A stretch of DNA of 32,084 nt, from NCBI GenBank assembly GCA_029239455.1, contig JAQZAX010000006.1, positions 1 through 32,084 on the forward strand. The letters run 5' to 3'. Every line of letters begins with the position of its first letter. The first letter of the stretch is position 1. Both the position numbers and the translations under genes were made by a program. Below, one piece after another: positions 16,408 to 24,648 of the stretch. The notes under the pieces were generated by a model. The model did no database searches. It was not told the DNA's origin and saw only the letters and a program-made list of their open reading frames with translations. This DNA comes from Anaerocolumna sp. Its GTDB lineage: Bacteria; Bacillota; Clostridia; Lachnospirales; Lachnospiraceae.

Positions 16408-16869
16408 ATGAAGTTAGGAAGACAAAGTAAAATAATTGAGCTGGTTAATAAGAATGATATTGAAACTCAGGAAGAATTAGCAGATTTATTAACCAAAGCG
16501 GGTTATAATGTAACCCAGGCAACTATATCCAGAGATATTCGTGAGTTGAAGCTGACAAAGGTTGCTGTAGATGAAGGAAAACAAAAATATATTATTCTTA
16601 ATAATAATGAAACAGGATTAAGCGAGAAATTTATCCGCGTGTTAAAAGATGGATTTGTATCAATGGATATGGCACAAAATATTGTAGTGATTAAGACTGT
16701 ATCCGGTATGGCTATGGCTGTGGCAGCTGCATTAGATGCATTACATATACAGGGAATTTTGGGCTGTATCGCTGGAGACGATACGGTTATGTGCGTTATC
16801 AAAACATCGGAAGAAACATTAGCGGTTATGGAGAAACTTAATAAACTTATTAATTCAAAAAACTTGTAA
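16408..16869 (+). CDS. argR: Arginine repressor ArgR/AhrC
   Basis: 153 residues. N-terminal winged helix with QEELADLLTKAGYNVTQATISRDIRELKL near residues 21-50, and C-terminal oligomerisation and arginine-binding domain with GCIAGDDTVMCVIKT. It senses arginine and controls arginine synthesis and breakdown genes. ATG 16408 fits the family start (MKxxRQxKI). The ribosome site is weak (GTGGGGA, inside the nadK end), and the gene begins 4 bases after the nadK stop, so coupling with nadK translation is likely. No ARG-box was recognised nearby. Confidence 0.94.
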   Translation: MKLGRQSKIIELVNKNDIETQEELADLLTKAGYNVTQATISRDIRELKLTKVAVDEGKQKYIILNNNETGLSEKFIRVLKDGFVSMDMAQNIVVIKTVSGMAMAVAAALDALHIQGILGCIAGDDTVMCVIKTSEETLAVMEKLNKLINSKNL

Positions 16870-16938
16870 GAAATTCAAAAAGATGATAGAATAAGTAATT
16901 GTGAGTTTATTATGTATTCGATTTGAAGGAGAATTAAT

Positions 16939-17667
16939 ATGTCAGGACATTCAAAGTTTGCCAATATAAAACATAAAAAAGAAAGAAATGATGCAACAAA
17001 AGGCAAAATATTTACAAAGCTTGGAAGAGAAATTGCGGTAGCAGTAAAAGAAGGCGGTGCTGATCCTAACAGTAACAGCCGTTTAAAAGATATCATTGCT
17101 AAAGCAAAATCTAATAATATGCCAAACGATACTATTGACAGAAGTATTAAAAAAGCAGCAGGAGATGCAAATGCTGTTAATTATGAATTTGTAACTTATG
17201 AAGGATATGGACCTAACGGAACAGCAATTATCGTAGAAGCATTAACAGATAATAAGAATCGTACTGCTTCTAATGTCAGAAATGCCTTTACAAAAGGTGG
17301 AGGCAACGTAGGAACTCCAGGCTGTGTATCCTTTATGTTCGATAAAAAAGGTCAGATTATTGTTGATAAAGAAGAATGTAATCTGGATGCGGATGAGCTT
17401 ATGATGAAAGCTTTGGATGCCGGTGCAGAAGACTTCAAAGAAGAAGAGGACAGCTTTGAAATTTTAACAGATCCGGATTCTTTCAGTCAGGTTCGAGAAG
17501 CATTAGAGGCAGCAGGGATTGCCATGGTACAGGCAGATGTAACCATGATTCCTCAAACCTGGGTTGACTTAATAGAAGAACAAGATATCAAGATGATGAA
17601 TCGCACCTTAGATCTTCTTGACGAAGACGACGATGTGCAGGAAGTATATCATAATTGGAATGAGTAA
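16939..17667 (+). CDS. YebC/PmpR family protein (TACO1-type)
   Basis: 242 residues, standard length. Starts with the family signature [19 protein letters not shown] and continues with [53 protein letters not shown] and, near the C terminus, [31 protein letters not shown]. The family has been described as transcription regulators and more recently as ribosome-associated factors easing translation of proline stretches; which applies here is unknown. AAGGAG precedes the ATG. It is the last conserved gene before the accessory interval. Confidence 0.95.
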   Translation: MSGHSKFANIKHKKERNDATKGKIFTKLGREIAVAVKEGGADPNSNSRLKDIIAKAKSNNMPNDTIDRSIKKAAGDANAVNYEFVTYEGYGPNGTAIIVEALTDNKNRTASNVRNAFTKGGGNVGTPGCVSFMFDKKGQIIVDKEECNLDADELMMKALDAGAEDFKEEEDSFEILTDPDSFSQVREALEAAGIAMVQADVTMIPQTWVDLIEEQDIKMMNRTLDLLDEDDDVQEVYHNWNE

Positions 17668-17789
17668 GTTAGGACAGTGAAAGCCTTTATTTATCGGTAT
17701 TTGAAGCGGTTTATCAATGATTTACAAAGTGATTTAACAGTGATGATGTACTGGACATTTTGAAAACTGTAAAAACATATACTACTAGG

Positions 17790-17833
17790 ACCTCTGTACA
17801 CCGTCACTGACGGAAATGTATGGAGGTTATTTT
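17790..17833 (+). terminator. extended hairpin after yebC, covering the ribosome site of the integrase remnant
   Basis: An outer stem of 10 pairs (17790-17799 with 17818-17827, two of them G-U) and an inner CCGTC/GACGG stem, followed by TATTTTTAT. It may end the yebC transcript. Its right arm contains GGAGG (17822-17826), the ribosome site for the ATG at 17835, so in long transcripts that site would be hidden, a device typical of mobile element genes. Confidence 0.5.
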
Positions 17834-17834
17834 T

Positions 17835-18053
17835 ATGTCAAAGCCACTCACAGAGAAACTATCATTACTGGAAGTATTACAGTAATATTTGTTTGGTTGT
17901 AAACTACGAAAGTTATCAGAACGAACAACGAAGAGCTACAGGAATAATAATCTGTCATTCTTACGTTTCATTAAGACAAAATACGACTTAACAGAGGCTG
18001 ACAGGACAGTCTTAGAATACAAATGCATATTAAAATCCAAAAATGTGAAATGA
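17835..18053 (+). pseudogene. remnant of a tyrosine recombinase/integrase (N-terminal domain only)
   Basis: From an ATG at 17835 with GGAGG before it, the frame reads MSKPLTEKLSLLEVLQ, meets TAA at 17883-17885, and continues in the same frame to TGA at 18051-18053. The second part (KLRKLSERTTKSYRNNNLSFLRFIKTKYDL) has the look of the SAM-like DNA-binding N-terminal domain of XerC/D-type integrases (LSERTxxSYxxNLxxFxxF). No catalytic domain follows. I read it as a truncated gene with an internal nonsense mutation, the trace of a past mobile element. The family call rests on one short segment and is moderate. Confidence 0.55.
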
Positions 18054-18209
18054 TTATGTCTATAATACAATCTGATAATTGGCCCTTCTGTAACTTAATT
18101 TCTTACAATTTTATTAATTTATATAAATTGTATTTACAAGGTTGCTTGTCTGTGTTACTTTATTACCAGATAATGTAATATAGAAAAAGGTATGAAAGGG
18201 GTTGGTTTT

Positions 18210-18679
18210 ATGAATGATGTTTAAGTGGGTTATGTGGACCAATTTCAGGAGCGGTATCATTAATGTTTTATGATGATGAAGTTAGTGATTTCTATGTAGA
18301 AACCGACTATGAAAATGAAAGCGATTTAACTGATAAATTGAATACTTTAATGGATATTGATTTATCAGGAGCAACATCTACAAGTGAAGTGGTTGATGGA
18401 TTAAATACGTATTTTTCGGAACTAGGTTTAGCTAATACTGCTAATTATCTCAGCAGTTTTAGCTTTAGTATGGTACAAACTAGAATTAATAACAATAGAC
18501 CTGTTATAATTGATACAGATAATCACCCAGACTTTGGTGAACATTGGATTACTGCACATGGTTATTATAATAGTGCCTTGATGGATGACTATGTTATCGT
18601 AAATAATGGGTGGGGAGATAATAATGTATGGGTAATAGTAGATCAGTGTTTAGATGACATTGTTTACTTTAGTAAATGA
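18210..18679 (+). pseudogene. decayed C39-like cysteine peptidase gene
   Basis: An ATG at 18210 with AAAGGGG about 8 bases upstream gives only MNDV before TAA. In another frame, from just after a TGA at 18215, comes CLSGLCGPISGAVSLMFYDD and an open frame to 18679. CGPxSGA carries the catalytic Cys of C39_2/papain-like domains. Farther on, GEHWITAHGYY has the His and VIVNNGWGD the Asn. So the catalytic domain (about 150 residues) is nearly whole, but the N-terminal signal and propeptide part is missing and the start is out of frame. The first usable ATG (18263) would lose the active Cys. Likely once a secreted peptidase. Confidence 0.6.
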
Positions 18680-18804
18680 TTTGGTAGAGGCGAATTTTTT
18701 ATATATAGTAATAGGTAAAATATCCAAATATGCTATTCCGTTATGACATGTTTTTATAAATTTGATAACCTATTAATAATTTAGAATATAAGAGGATTTA
18801 TATA

Positions 18805-19227
18805 ATGAGAAAGTATTGCATAATACTTATAATTATTTTATTTCTTGCTATTGGCTTCATTGGATATTTAAATGTTAAGTCTCAAAAAGTCAAACCTCTT
18901 ACTGATTTAAATGCTGATGATATTAAATCAATCATAATCAAAACACAGATGTTTGAAAATAGTCCTCAAGAAAAAATTGTTACAGATAACGAAGAGATAA
19001 GGGAAGTTATTGAATATTTTACAAAATTAAAATACAATAAGCTAAATGAGCAAGTGGAAGAAAATGGATGGCAGTTTTGGTTGATTTTTGATGGTTGGGA
19101 TAAGGATATTATATGTACAGGCAATTTTGTTATTGTAGATGGTTATCGTTATGAAGTAAAATCAGAAAGAGGCGAAGAATTTTTGACGATTTATAAAAGC
19201 ATCAAATCTTCTACTAGTGATAACTGA
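18805..19227 (+). CDS. unknown small membrane-anchored protein
   Basis: 140 residues. A basic start (MRKYC) and one strong membrane segment (about 5-23) are followed by an exported soluble part of about 115 residues with TDNEEIREVIEYFTKLKY, and alternating strands (WQFWLIFDGW, GNFVIVDGYRYEV). There is no lipobox cysteine after the helix, so it is probably anchored by the uncleaved helix or released. I do not recognise the family. An AAGAGGA-type ribosome site precedes the ATG, and a good terminator follows at 19265. It lies in the accessory interval. Confidence 0.65.
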   Translation: MRKYCIILIIILFLAIGFIGYLNVKSQKVKPLTDLNADDIKSIIIKTQMFENSPQEKIVTDNEEIREVIEYFTKLKYNKLNEQVEENGWQFWLIFDGWDKDIICTGNFVIVDGYRYEVKSERGEEFLTIYKSIKSSTSDN

Positions 19228-19264
19228 TTAAGTCTAATAAAGAAAATAAGCAGGTGTAAGATTG

Positions 19265-19308
19265 TCCTCCAGTTTATCGTAACAAATTACGGTAAACTGG
19301 AGGATTTT
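19265..19308 (+). terminator. intrinsic terminator after the membrane-anchored protein gene
   Basis: A 17-pair stem (19265-19281 with 19288-19304, one G-U pair) with a 6-base loop ACAAAT, followed at once by TTTT. A strong Rho-independent terminator for the gene ending at 19227. Confidence 0.85.
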
Positions 19309-19432
19309 GATATTATTGTGCGAAAATATTTTTCATACTTTTATGTAATTTTAAGTCGATATTGATATAAATGTATGAAACTGTTAATATAATATTGTAG
19401 TTAATATTAAACATAATAGGGAGGATAAATGC

Positions 19433-20122
19433 ATGTTATACGCAGCTGATTTTCGAAGAATTGCAAGAGAAGCTCTTAGGGGTAGATGGGCGCTTGCTGT
19501 AGGAACTGGTTTTGTCGCAGCGTTACTAGGAGGAATTTCTAAAGGAGGTTCATCCAATGGAAGCTCATCCAATGGAGGCGATTCCCTCAATTCTTTTTTG
19601 GTAAATCCATTTGGTACATTGATTACGGTTATTATATCATTTATATTATTATGGGCACTCATAGCATTCTTTATTGGTGGAGCCATTGAGCTTGGGTATT
19701 GTAGGTTTAACTTAAATCTTATTAACGATACAAATCCTAAATTCAATGATTTGTTTTCAAGATTCAATATTTTTTTGAAGGCCCTTGGATTGCGTCTTGT
19801 CATCGCAATTTTTACATTATTATGGACTTTATTATTCATTATTCCAGGAATAATTGCTACATTTAGTTACTCAATGGCTTTCTATATCATGGAAGAGGAT
19901 CCATCCATTGGAATTTTGGATGCGATTAGTCAGTCAAAGGAACTGATGCGAGGGAATAAATATCGTTTATTCTGTCTGAGTTTTAGTTTTATCGGATGGA
20001 TTTTGCTTAGCGTTATTACTTTTGGAATTGGTATGCTATGGTTAGTTCCTTATATGAATGCATCATTTGCCGCATTTTACCTGGAAATATCAGGCAAGAA
20101 CCAATTTAGTTATACTGAATAG
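19433..20122 (+). CDS. DUF975 family integral membrane protein
   Basis: 229 residues with about five membrane segments: near 20-36, 60-85 (IISFILLWALIAFFIGGAIELGY), 115-145 (LVIAIFTLLWTLLFIIPGIIA), and two near 180-215. A Gly/Ser/Asn loop (KGGSSNGSSSNGG) lies between the first two. The pair LDAISQSKELMRGNKYRLF followed by LSFIGWILLSVITFGIGMLWLVPYMNASFAAFY is the DUF975 signature. Function is unknown. ATG 19433 follows GGGAGGA by about 8 bases. A weak promoter may lie at 19362-19390 (TTGATA, 17 bases, TAATAT). Confidence 0.85.
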   Translation: MLYAADFRRIAREALRGRWALAVGTGFVAALLGGISKGGSSNGSSSNGGDSLNSFLVNPFGTLITVIISFILLWALIAFFIGGAIELGYCRFNLNLINDTNPKFNDLFSRFNIFLKALGLRLVIAIFTLLWTLLFIIPGIIATFSYSMAFYIMEEDPSIGILDAISQSKELMRGNKYRLFCLSFSFIGWILLSVITFGIGMLWLVPYMNASFAAFYLEISGKNQFSYTE

Positions 20123-20161
20123 ATGTAGAAAGAAAGAGTCTAGCCCTCCAGAATCTAGCGC

Positions 20162-20262
20162 TGACGCGAATCACTTCAGTGACATATTTCATTAGCGCGT
20201 CATGTGATTACTCGGGTCGCGTTATTTACTTTATATGACGCAATTTCCTTTAAAGTAAATAA
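20162..20262. repeat. cluster of hairpins downstream of the DUF975 gene
   Basis: TGACGCG (20162-20168) pairs with CGCGTCA (20196-20202), enclosing a smaller TCACT/AGTGA hairpin (20171-20175 with 20178-20182). Next, a 12-bp perfect stem pairs TTATTTACTTTA (20222-20233) with TAAAGTAAATAA (20251-20262). The first part is GC-rich in an AT-rich setting. Its nature is not known: degenerate mobile element end or structured 3' region. Confidence 0.55.
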
Positions 20263-20293
20263 AAACCACTCCATGGGAAGTGGAGTGGTTTTT
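20261..20293. terminator. bidirectional intrinsic terminator
   Basis: A perfect 13-bp stem, AAAAACCACTCCA (20261-20273) with its complement at 20281-20293, and loop TGGGAAG. The A-run on one side and T-run on the other let it work in both directions. It shares its first two bases with the preceding hairpin arm. Confidence 0.8.
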
Positions 20294-20420
20294 GAGGGGA
20301 GTATAAATAATCAAAAACGTAAACCTTACATATTATACAATGCATTCATTGTCGCAAATTGTAGAATAATGTATATTAAACGTTTTTTACAGTATATAAT
20401 ACCTATTTTTCTATGTCAAG

Positions 20421-20545
20421 TGATAGATTATAATTTTATTATTAAGTGATAGATTATAATTTCATTATTAACTATGATAGATTATAATTTTATTATTATC
20501 TATGATTATAAGTTTATTACTATCTATAATTAATTTTATTACCGT
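20421..20545. repeat. AT-rich degenerate direct repeats, period 26-28
   Basis: Units starting TGATAGATTATAATTT begin at 20421, 20447 and 20475 (periods 26 and 28). More degenerate units begin at 20503 and near 20523. The gap 20123-20716 is otherwise without genes: it holds hairpins, a terminator, this array and a promoter. The array ends about 120 bases before the -10 region of the Ig-like protein gene. Confidence 0.75.
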
Positions 20546-20667
20546 TATAGTAACTTTTTATATTATTTAATACTAAAAGCTTGTTATCAAGAGGAAACTA
20601 TTGAAAGCCAATTTTAGCCAAATGAAATAAATATCTAAGGAAATTAAGAAAAAATGCCGATATATAT

Positions 20668-20676
20668 TGGTATAAT
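20668..20676 (+). promoter_or_regulatory. extended -10 promoter of the Ig-like repeat protein gene
   Basis: TGGTATAAT, an extended -10 with perfect TATAAT at 20671-20676, about 40 bases before the ATG at 20717. No convincing -35 hexamer is seen at the right distance, which an extended -10 can tolerate. Confidence 0.5.
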
Positions 20677-20716
20677 ATGAGATTGAATGTTAACAGAACT
20701 AGTATGGGAGGCACTT

Positions 20717-23700
20717 ATGAAGAAAAAATTCAGAAATTTATTAATAGGAATACTATGTATAGTAGCTACCTTAGGAATTGCTTATGGGAATCAGTTACAT
20801 GCTGATGCAAGTGCAGTTTCAACAGATGGTTATTATTTCGTATATAATGGAACCAATATTGCAGATGGTGCAGAAGTTACATACGTAGATAGTGCAAATC
20901 TGCAATTAAAATATGGGACCAGTGGTTCCGTCCCTGCTAATGTCACGTGGGATTCCACCAATGATAATATTGTGGCCCTTGGAACACCGGATGTTAACCA
21001 AAATGTAGTACTTAATCCCGAGAGCCCTGGTTTTGCAACAATAAATGCCTATGTTAAGGATGGAAGTGGAGATACCATAGCTTCTGTAAGTTGTAATGTT
21101 AAAGTTCCTCTGAAAATAGATGAAACGGCTACAGGGATGCTGCCTATTTCTGCATCAGATAAAATTCTACTATTAGATAATCTGGACAGTGCTGCTGACA
21201 GTAAAAATGTAAGTTTACAATATACGGCATCCACTCCTTTAGTGACGTGGGATTCATCAAATGAAACTGTTGCAACGGTTGATACAAATGGTTTGGTCCA
21301 AGCTGTAAGCGCAGGATCTGCAACAATAATTGTAACAACAAACACCCTTTCAAAAATAGATAATCAACCGCTGACACAAACTATTAATGTTGTGGTAAAA
21401 CCGACAGTGGTGAATGATTCCGGTACTTCCATTGGTAATACACAAAAATACACTTTAACAAATACTTCAAGTTTAACCATCAAAACAAATGCCAATCCAG
21501 CCACGAATTTAACCTGGAATGTAACGGATCTTAATGGTAATGTGATTACACAGGCAGATCAAAGCAGATTGACCTATTCCATTAGTACATTTAGTGGTAA
21601 TTTTGAATTAAGTAATATGAAAGCCGGAACCTATAAGATTAAAGCATTTGCTAACAGCAGTTATTCTGATACTACCCCAGTCCAGTACATTGATGTGACG
21701 GTAGTTGTTCCTATCAAAGTGCCGACTACCAGCCTCATAATGAATGTTAATGACAGCTACAGTTTGTTGGAAAATACGAATATTCCGACTGCCGGAGTAT
21801 TTAATTATAGTTCTGATAACAATCTTGCAACTACTGTAGAGGCAGGAGTAATAAAAGCTCTTAAGGAAGGTGTCTCAAATATTGAGTTTACTTACAATAC
21901 TTCCAATGGTATATTTGCACCGGAAGATGAACCTGCAGATCCATTTCCGATAAAAGTAACAGTGATTGATGGGATTGCGTTAAATTATTCGACTGCAACT
22001 ATATATAGCTCTGGGAAATTGCAACTGACAGCTCTTTCTACGGATTTTTCAAAGAATATCACCTGGGCTTCTGACAATCCTAGTGCGGCTACGGTTGATG
22101 CTTTTGGTATGGTTACCGGTGTAGCACAGGGTAAAGCCATTATTACAGCAACTCAAACCATCCAAGGAGTGAAAAAAACTGCTTCTGCTACCATATTTGT
22201 TCAACCATCGGTATCAAGTATTACCATTAACCCTTCTTCTGCTACGATGAAAGTTGATGATAATTTAGTATTAACAGCTACGGTACAACCCTCTAATTTA
22301 AGCAATGTAACCTTACACTGGGTGACATCTGATGAGACGGTCGTTTCCATAACCAATGCAGGAGCAATAAATACTACAATTAAGGCAGAAAACCCTGGTA
22401 CTGCAGTAATAACCGCAATTAATCAGGATAATGTAATTGTTGGCTATAGTTATATTACAGTAAAGCAGGATGTAACAGGCATTACATTATCAGAATCCTC
22501 CATTACAGTTCCGCTTTCTTTGAAAAATATACAACTTAGAGCCAATATAGAGCCGGAGGATGCTACAAATAAAAATGTCAGATGGACTTCCTCCAATGAA
22601 CAGGTTGCAAGAGTGGATCAAACGGGTTATGTGACTATTGTAGCACCTGGTGTAGCTTCCATTATTGCAGTATCTTTAGATGATCCTACCATTTCAGCAC
22701 TTTGTAATATAACCGTTGAAATTCCGGTAGCATCAATCTCTTTGGATGAAAAAACTAAATTAATGTATGTTGGAGAATCAGCAAGACTTGGTTATTTAAT
22801 AACACCGGAGACGGCTACGAAAAAAGATGTAATCTGGAGCTCAACAGATACTTCTGTTGTTAGTGTTGATGCAAAAGGATTAGTAACAGCAAAAGGAGCA
22901 GGTCAGGCACTCATTATCGTAAAAACAGCGGATGGAACTATGATGGCAACCTCTACTATAACAGTACGGCAAAAAGCGACCGGTGTAACCTTTGATGTAG
23001 ATAAGTTGGAGATAGGGGTAGGACAGTCCTATACCATAAAAACAACAATAAAGCCTGCAAACAGTGAACTAACCCTTACTTGGGAATCTACCAATACTTC
23101 CGTGGCAACGGTGGATAATACAGGTAAAATTACTGGTGTTGCGACTGGTAAGGCGGTTGTCTTTGCAAAAACCTCTTATGGTGGATTTATCTACTGTAAT
23201 GTAACAGTAGTTCAACAACCTACCGGAATCCAGCTAAATTACGACGAAAAAACCATTGTATTAGGAGAAAGTTTTCAAATTAAAGCAACTGTTGTCCCAA
23301 GTAATGCAGCAGGTGTTGAACTGGTTTGGAGCAGTTCCAATACAAAAGTTGCTAAAGTTTCCGCTGACGGTACCGTTACAAGTGTAGCTGGAGGCACAGC
23401 AATTATTAAATGTTCAACAAAAGATGGCAAAATAACGGAATTTACTATTGTAAATGTTGTTGAACCTGTGACAAGTTTAAAGCTTAATAAAACAACGTTA
23501 AGAATAGGCCGTGGAGTGAGTTATACTCTTAAAGTAACAATAGAGTCAAATTCAGCAACGAATCCAAAGGTTAAGTGGACTTCCAGCAATACTAAGATAG
23601 CCTCTGTAAATGCAAATGGAAAAGTAATAGCAAAAGCTTATGGTTATGCTACCATAACAGCAACTGCCCAGGACGGATCAGGAGCGGAAGCTGTTTGTGA

Positions 23701-24436
23701 AGTTAGAGTAGTTAGACCGGTAACTTCAGTAGCGATTAATAAGTCATCGGTTACGACAGTAGTTGGAAGAAGCTTTACATTAAAAGCAACGGTGAAACCA
23801 ACCAACTCCACATACAGGTCCGTTAACTGGAGCTCTAGTGATGAAAGTATTGCAATTGTTGATTCTGATGGTGTAGTAACGGCCTTAATGGAAGGAAAGG
23901 TTACAATTACCGCCAAAGCCAAAGACGACAGTGGTAAATCCGATTCGGTTCGTGTTACGGTTCGTGAAGAGACCCCTGCTACAAGTGTAACTATTATTAA
24001 TCAGAACTTAACCATGGTTCCAGGTGAAACTACTACATTACAAAAAGCAATTAATCCTACTGCAAGTACAGACCGTTTTACTTGGGAAAGTGATAATATA
24101 ACGGTAGCAACGGTGGATAGATCTACCGGTAAGGTGACAGCTCGGTCCCCGGGTAATGCAAATATTACCGTTATGACTGAGTCTGGTAAAACTGCAACGA
24201 CTAAGGTAACAGTTGTCGGATTAAATGCTACTTCGTTAGAGTTGGAACAATATTCAACTTATACGTTATCTGTAATCGGTGTTACGCAAGGTGTAACCTG
24301 GGATGTTGCAGATTCCTCTGTTGCAGTTGTGACAGGTGGAGTGGTAAGTACCAGAAGGATTGGAACGACAACAATTACTGCTACCGTAAATGGCCGTAAG
24401 TTAACCTGTAAGTTAAAAGTTGTTGCAATTAGGTAA
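20717..24436 (+). CDS. large secreted protein of bacterial Ig-like (BIG2) repeats
   Basis: 1239 residues. A signal peptide (MKKKFRNLL, hydrophobic core, probable cut near ADASA about residue 33) is followed by about 14 Ig-like group 2 units of 75-95 residues. The repeated pattern is a Trp plus Ser/Asp/Asn cluster (WSSSNTKVAKV), then DxxGxVTA and GxATITA. The first four are divergent, the rest regular. The chain ends right after the last unit (LTCKLKVVAIR) without LPXTG, membrane tail, SLH or catalytic domain. It is probably a surface or matrix protein, or binds other wall proteins. ATG 20717 follows GGGAGG; the in-frame ATG 20687 lies close to the transcript start. It stands alone between terminators, with its own promoter. 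Confidence 0.9.
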   Translation: MKKKFRNLLIGILCIVATLGIAYGNQLHADASAVSTDGYYFVYNGTNIADGAEVTYVDSANLQLKYGTSGSVPANVTWDSTNDNIVALGTPDVNQNVVLNPESPGFATINAYVKDGSGDTIASVSCNVKVPLKIDETATGMLPISASDKILLLDNLDSAADSKNVSLQYTASTPLVTWDSSNETVATVDTNGLVQAVSAGSATIIVTTNTLSKIDNQPLTQTINVVVKPTVVNDSGTSIGNTQKYTLTNTSSLTIKTNANPATNLTWNVTDLNGNVITQADQSRLTYSISTFSGNFELSNMKAGTYKIKAFANSSYSDTTPVQYIDVTVVVPIKVPTTSLIMNVNDSYSLLENTNIPTAGVFNYSSDNNLATTVEAGVIKALKEGVSNIEFTYNTSNGIFAPEDEPADPFPIKVTVIDGIALNYSTATIYSSGKLQLTALSTDFSKNITWASDNPSAATVDAFGMVTGVAQGKAIITATQTIQGVKKTASATIFVQPSVSSITINPSSATMKVDDNLVLTATVQPSNLSNVTLHWVTSDETVVSITNAGAINTTIKAENPGTAVITAINQDNVIVGYSYITVKQDVTGITLSESSITVPLSLKNIQLRANIEPEDATNKNVRWTSSNEQVARVDQTGYVTIVAPGVASIIAVSLDDPTISALCNITVEIPVASISLDEKTKLMYVGESARLGYLITPETATKKDVIWSSTDTSVVSVDAKGLVTAKGAGQALIIVKTADGTMMATSTITVRQKATGVTFDVDKLEIGVGQSYTIKTTIKPANSELTLTWESTNTSVATVDNTGKITGVATGKAVVFAKTSYGGFIYCNVTVVQQPTGIQLNYDEKTIVLGESFQIKATVVPSNAAGVELVWSSSNTKVAKVSADGTVTSVAGGTAIIKCSTKDGKITEFTIVNVVEPVTSLKLNKTTLRIGRGVSYTLKVTIESNSATNPKVKWTSSNTKIASVNANGKVIAKAYGYATITATAQDGSGAEAVCEVRVVRPVTSVAINKSSVTTVVGRSFTLKATVKPTNSTYRSVNWSSSDESIAIVDSDGVVTALMEGKVTITAKAKDDSGKSDSVRVTVREETPATSVTIINQNLTMVPGETTTLQKAINPTASTDRFTWESDNITVATVDRSTGKVTARSPGNANITVMTESGKTATTKVTVVGLNATSLELEQYSTYTLSVIGVTQGVTWDVADSSVAVVTGGVVSTRRIGTTTITATVNGRKLTCKLKVVAIR

Positions 24437-24456
24437 AAAAGCAAAAAAAGATTATG

Positions 24457-24507
24457 AGGTGCTGTTGCATGTGCTGATACATTAGCCATGCAGCAGCACC
24501 TTTTTTG
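24457..24507 (+). terminator. strong intrinsic terminator after the Ig-like protein gene
   Basis: A 15-pair stem, AGGTGCTGTTGCATG (24457-24471) with 24487-24501 (one G-U pair), is followed by a T-run and preceded by an A-run, so the outer GCAAAAAA/TTTTTTGC can also pair. Confidence 0.9.
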
Positions 24508-24532
24508 CTTTATAATCTTTCTTTAAATTCAT

Positions 24533-24561
24533 TTGCACAAATACAATGGATATGGTAAAAT
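24533..24561 (+). promoter_or_regulatory. sigma-A promoter of recN
   Basis: TTGCAC at 24533-24538, 17 bases, then TAAAAT at 24556-24561 with an upstream TGG (extended -10). The transcript would begin near 24568, giving a leader of about 80 bases. Confidence 0.7.
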
Positions 24562-24572
24562 AAGTCCAAATA

Positions 24573-24586
24573 AGAACATATGTTTT
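24573..24586 (+). promoter_or_regulatory. LexA (SOS) box in the recN leader
   Basis: AGAACATATGTTTT fits the Gram-positive LexA/DinR box CGAACRNRYGTTYC at all but the two end positions, with the half-sites GAAC and GTT intact. It lies 11 bases after the -10 hexamer, where a bound repressor would block RNA polymerase. recN is a classic SOS gene in E. coli, which supports the reading. Confidence 0.6.
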
Positions 24587-24648
24587 AAATGCTTGGAGAG
24601 GCAAAGAAGTTGTTTGTTATATTAAAACAAACCATAGGAGGCACTATT

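Noticed and set aside
20204-20449. 81-codon open frame on the plus strand
   Set aside because: It crosses a strong terminator stem and the AT-rich repeats, has no ribosome site and its protein resembles nothing; chance frame.
20421-20545. Repeat array considered as CRISPR
   Set aside because: Units are nearly back to back, AT-rich and degenerate, with no unique spacers of constant size and no cas genes.
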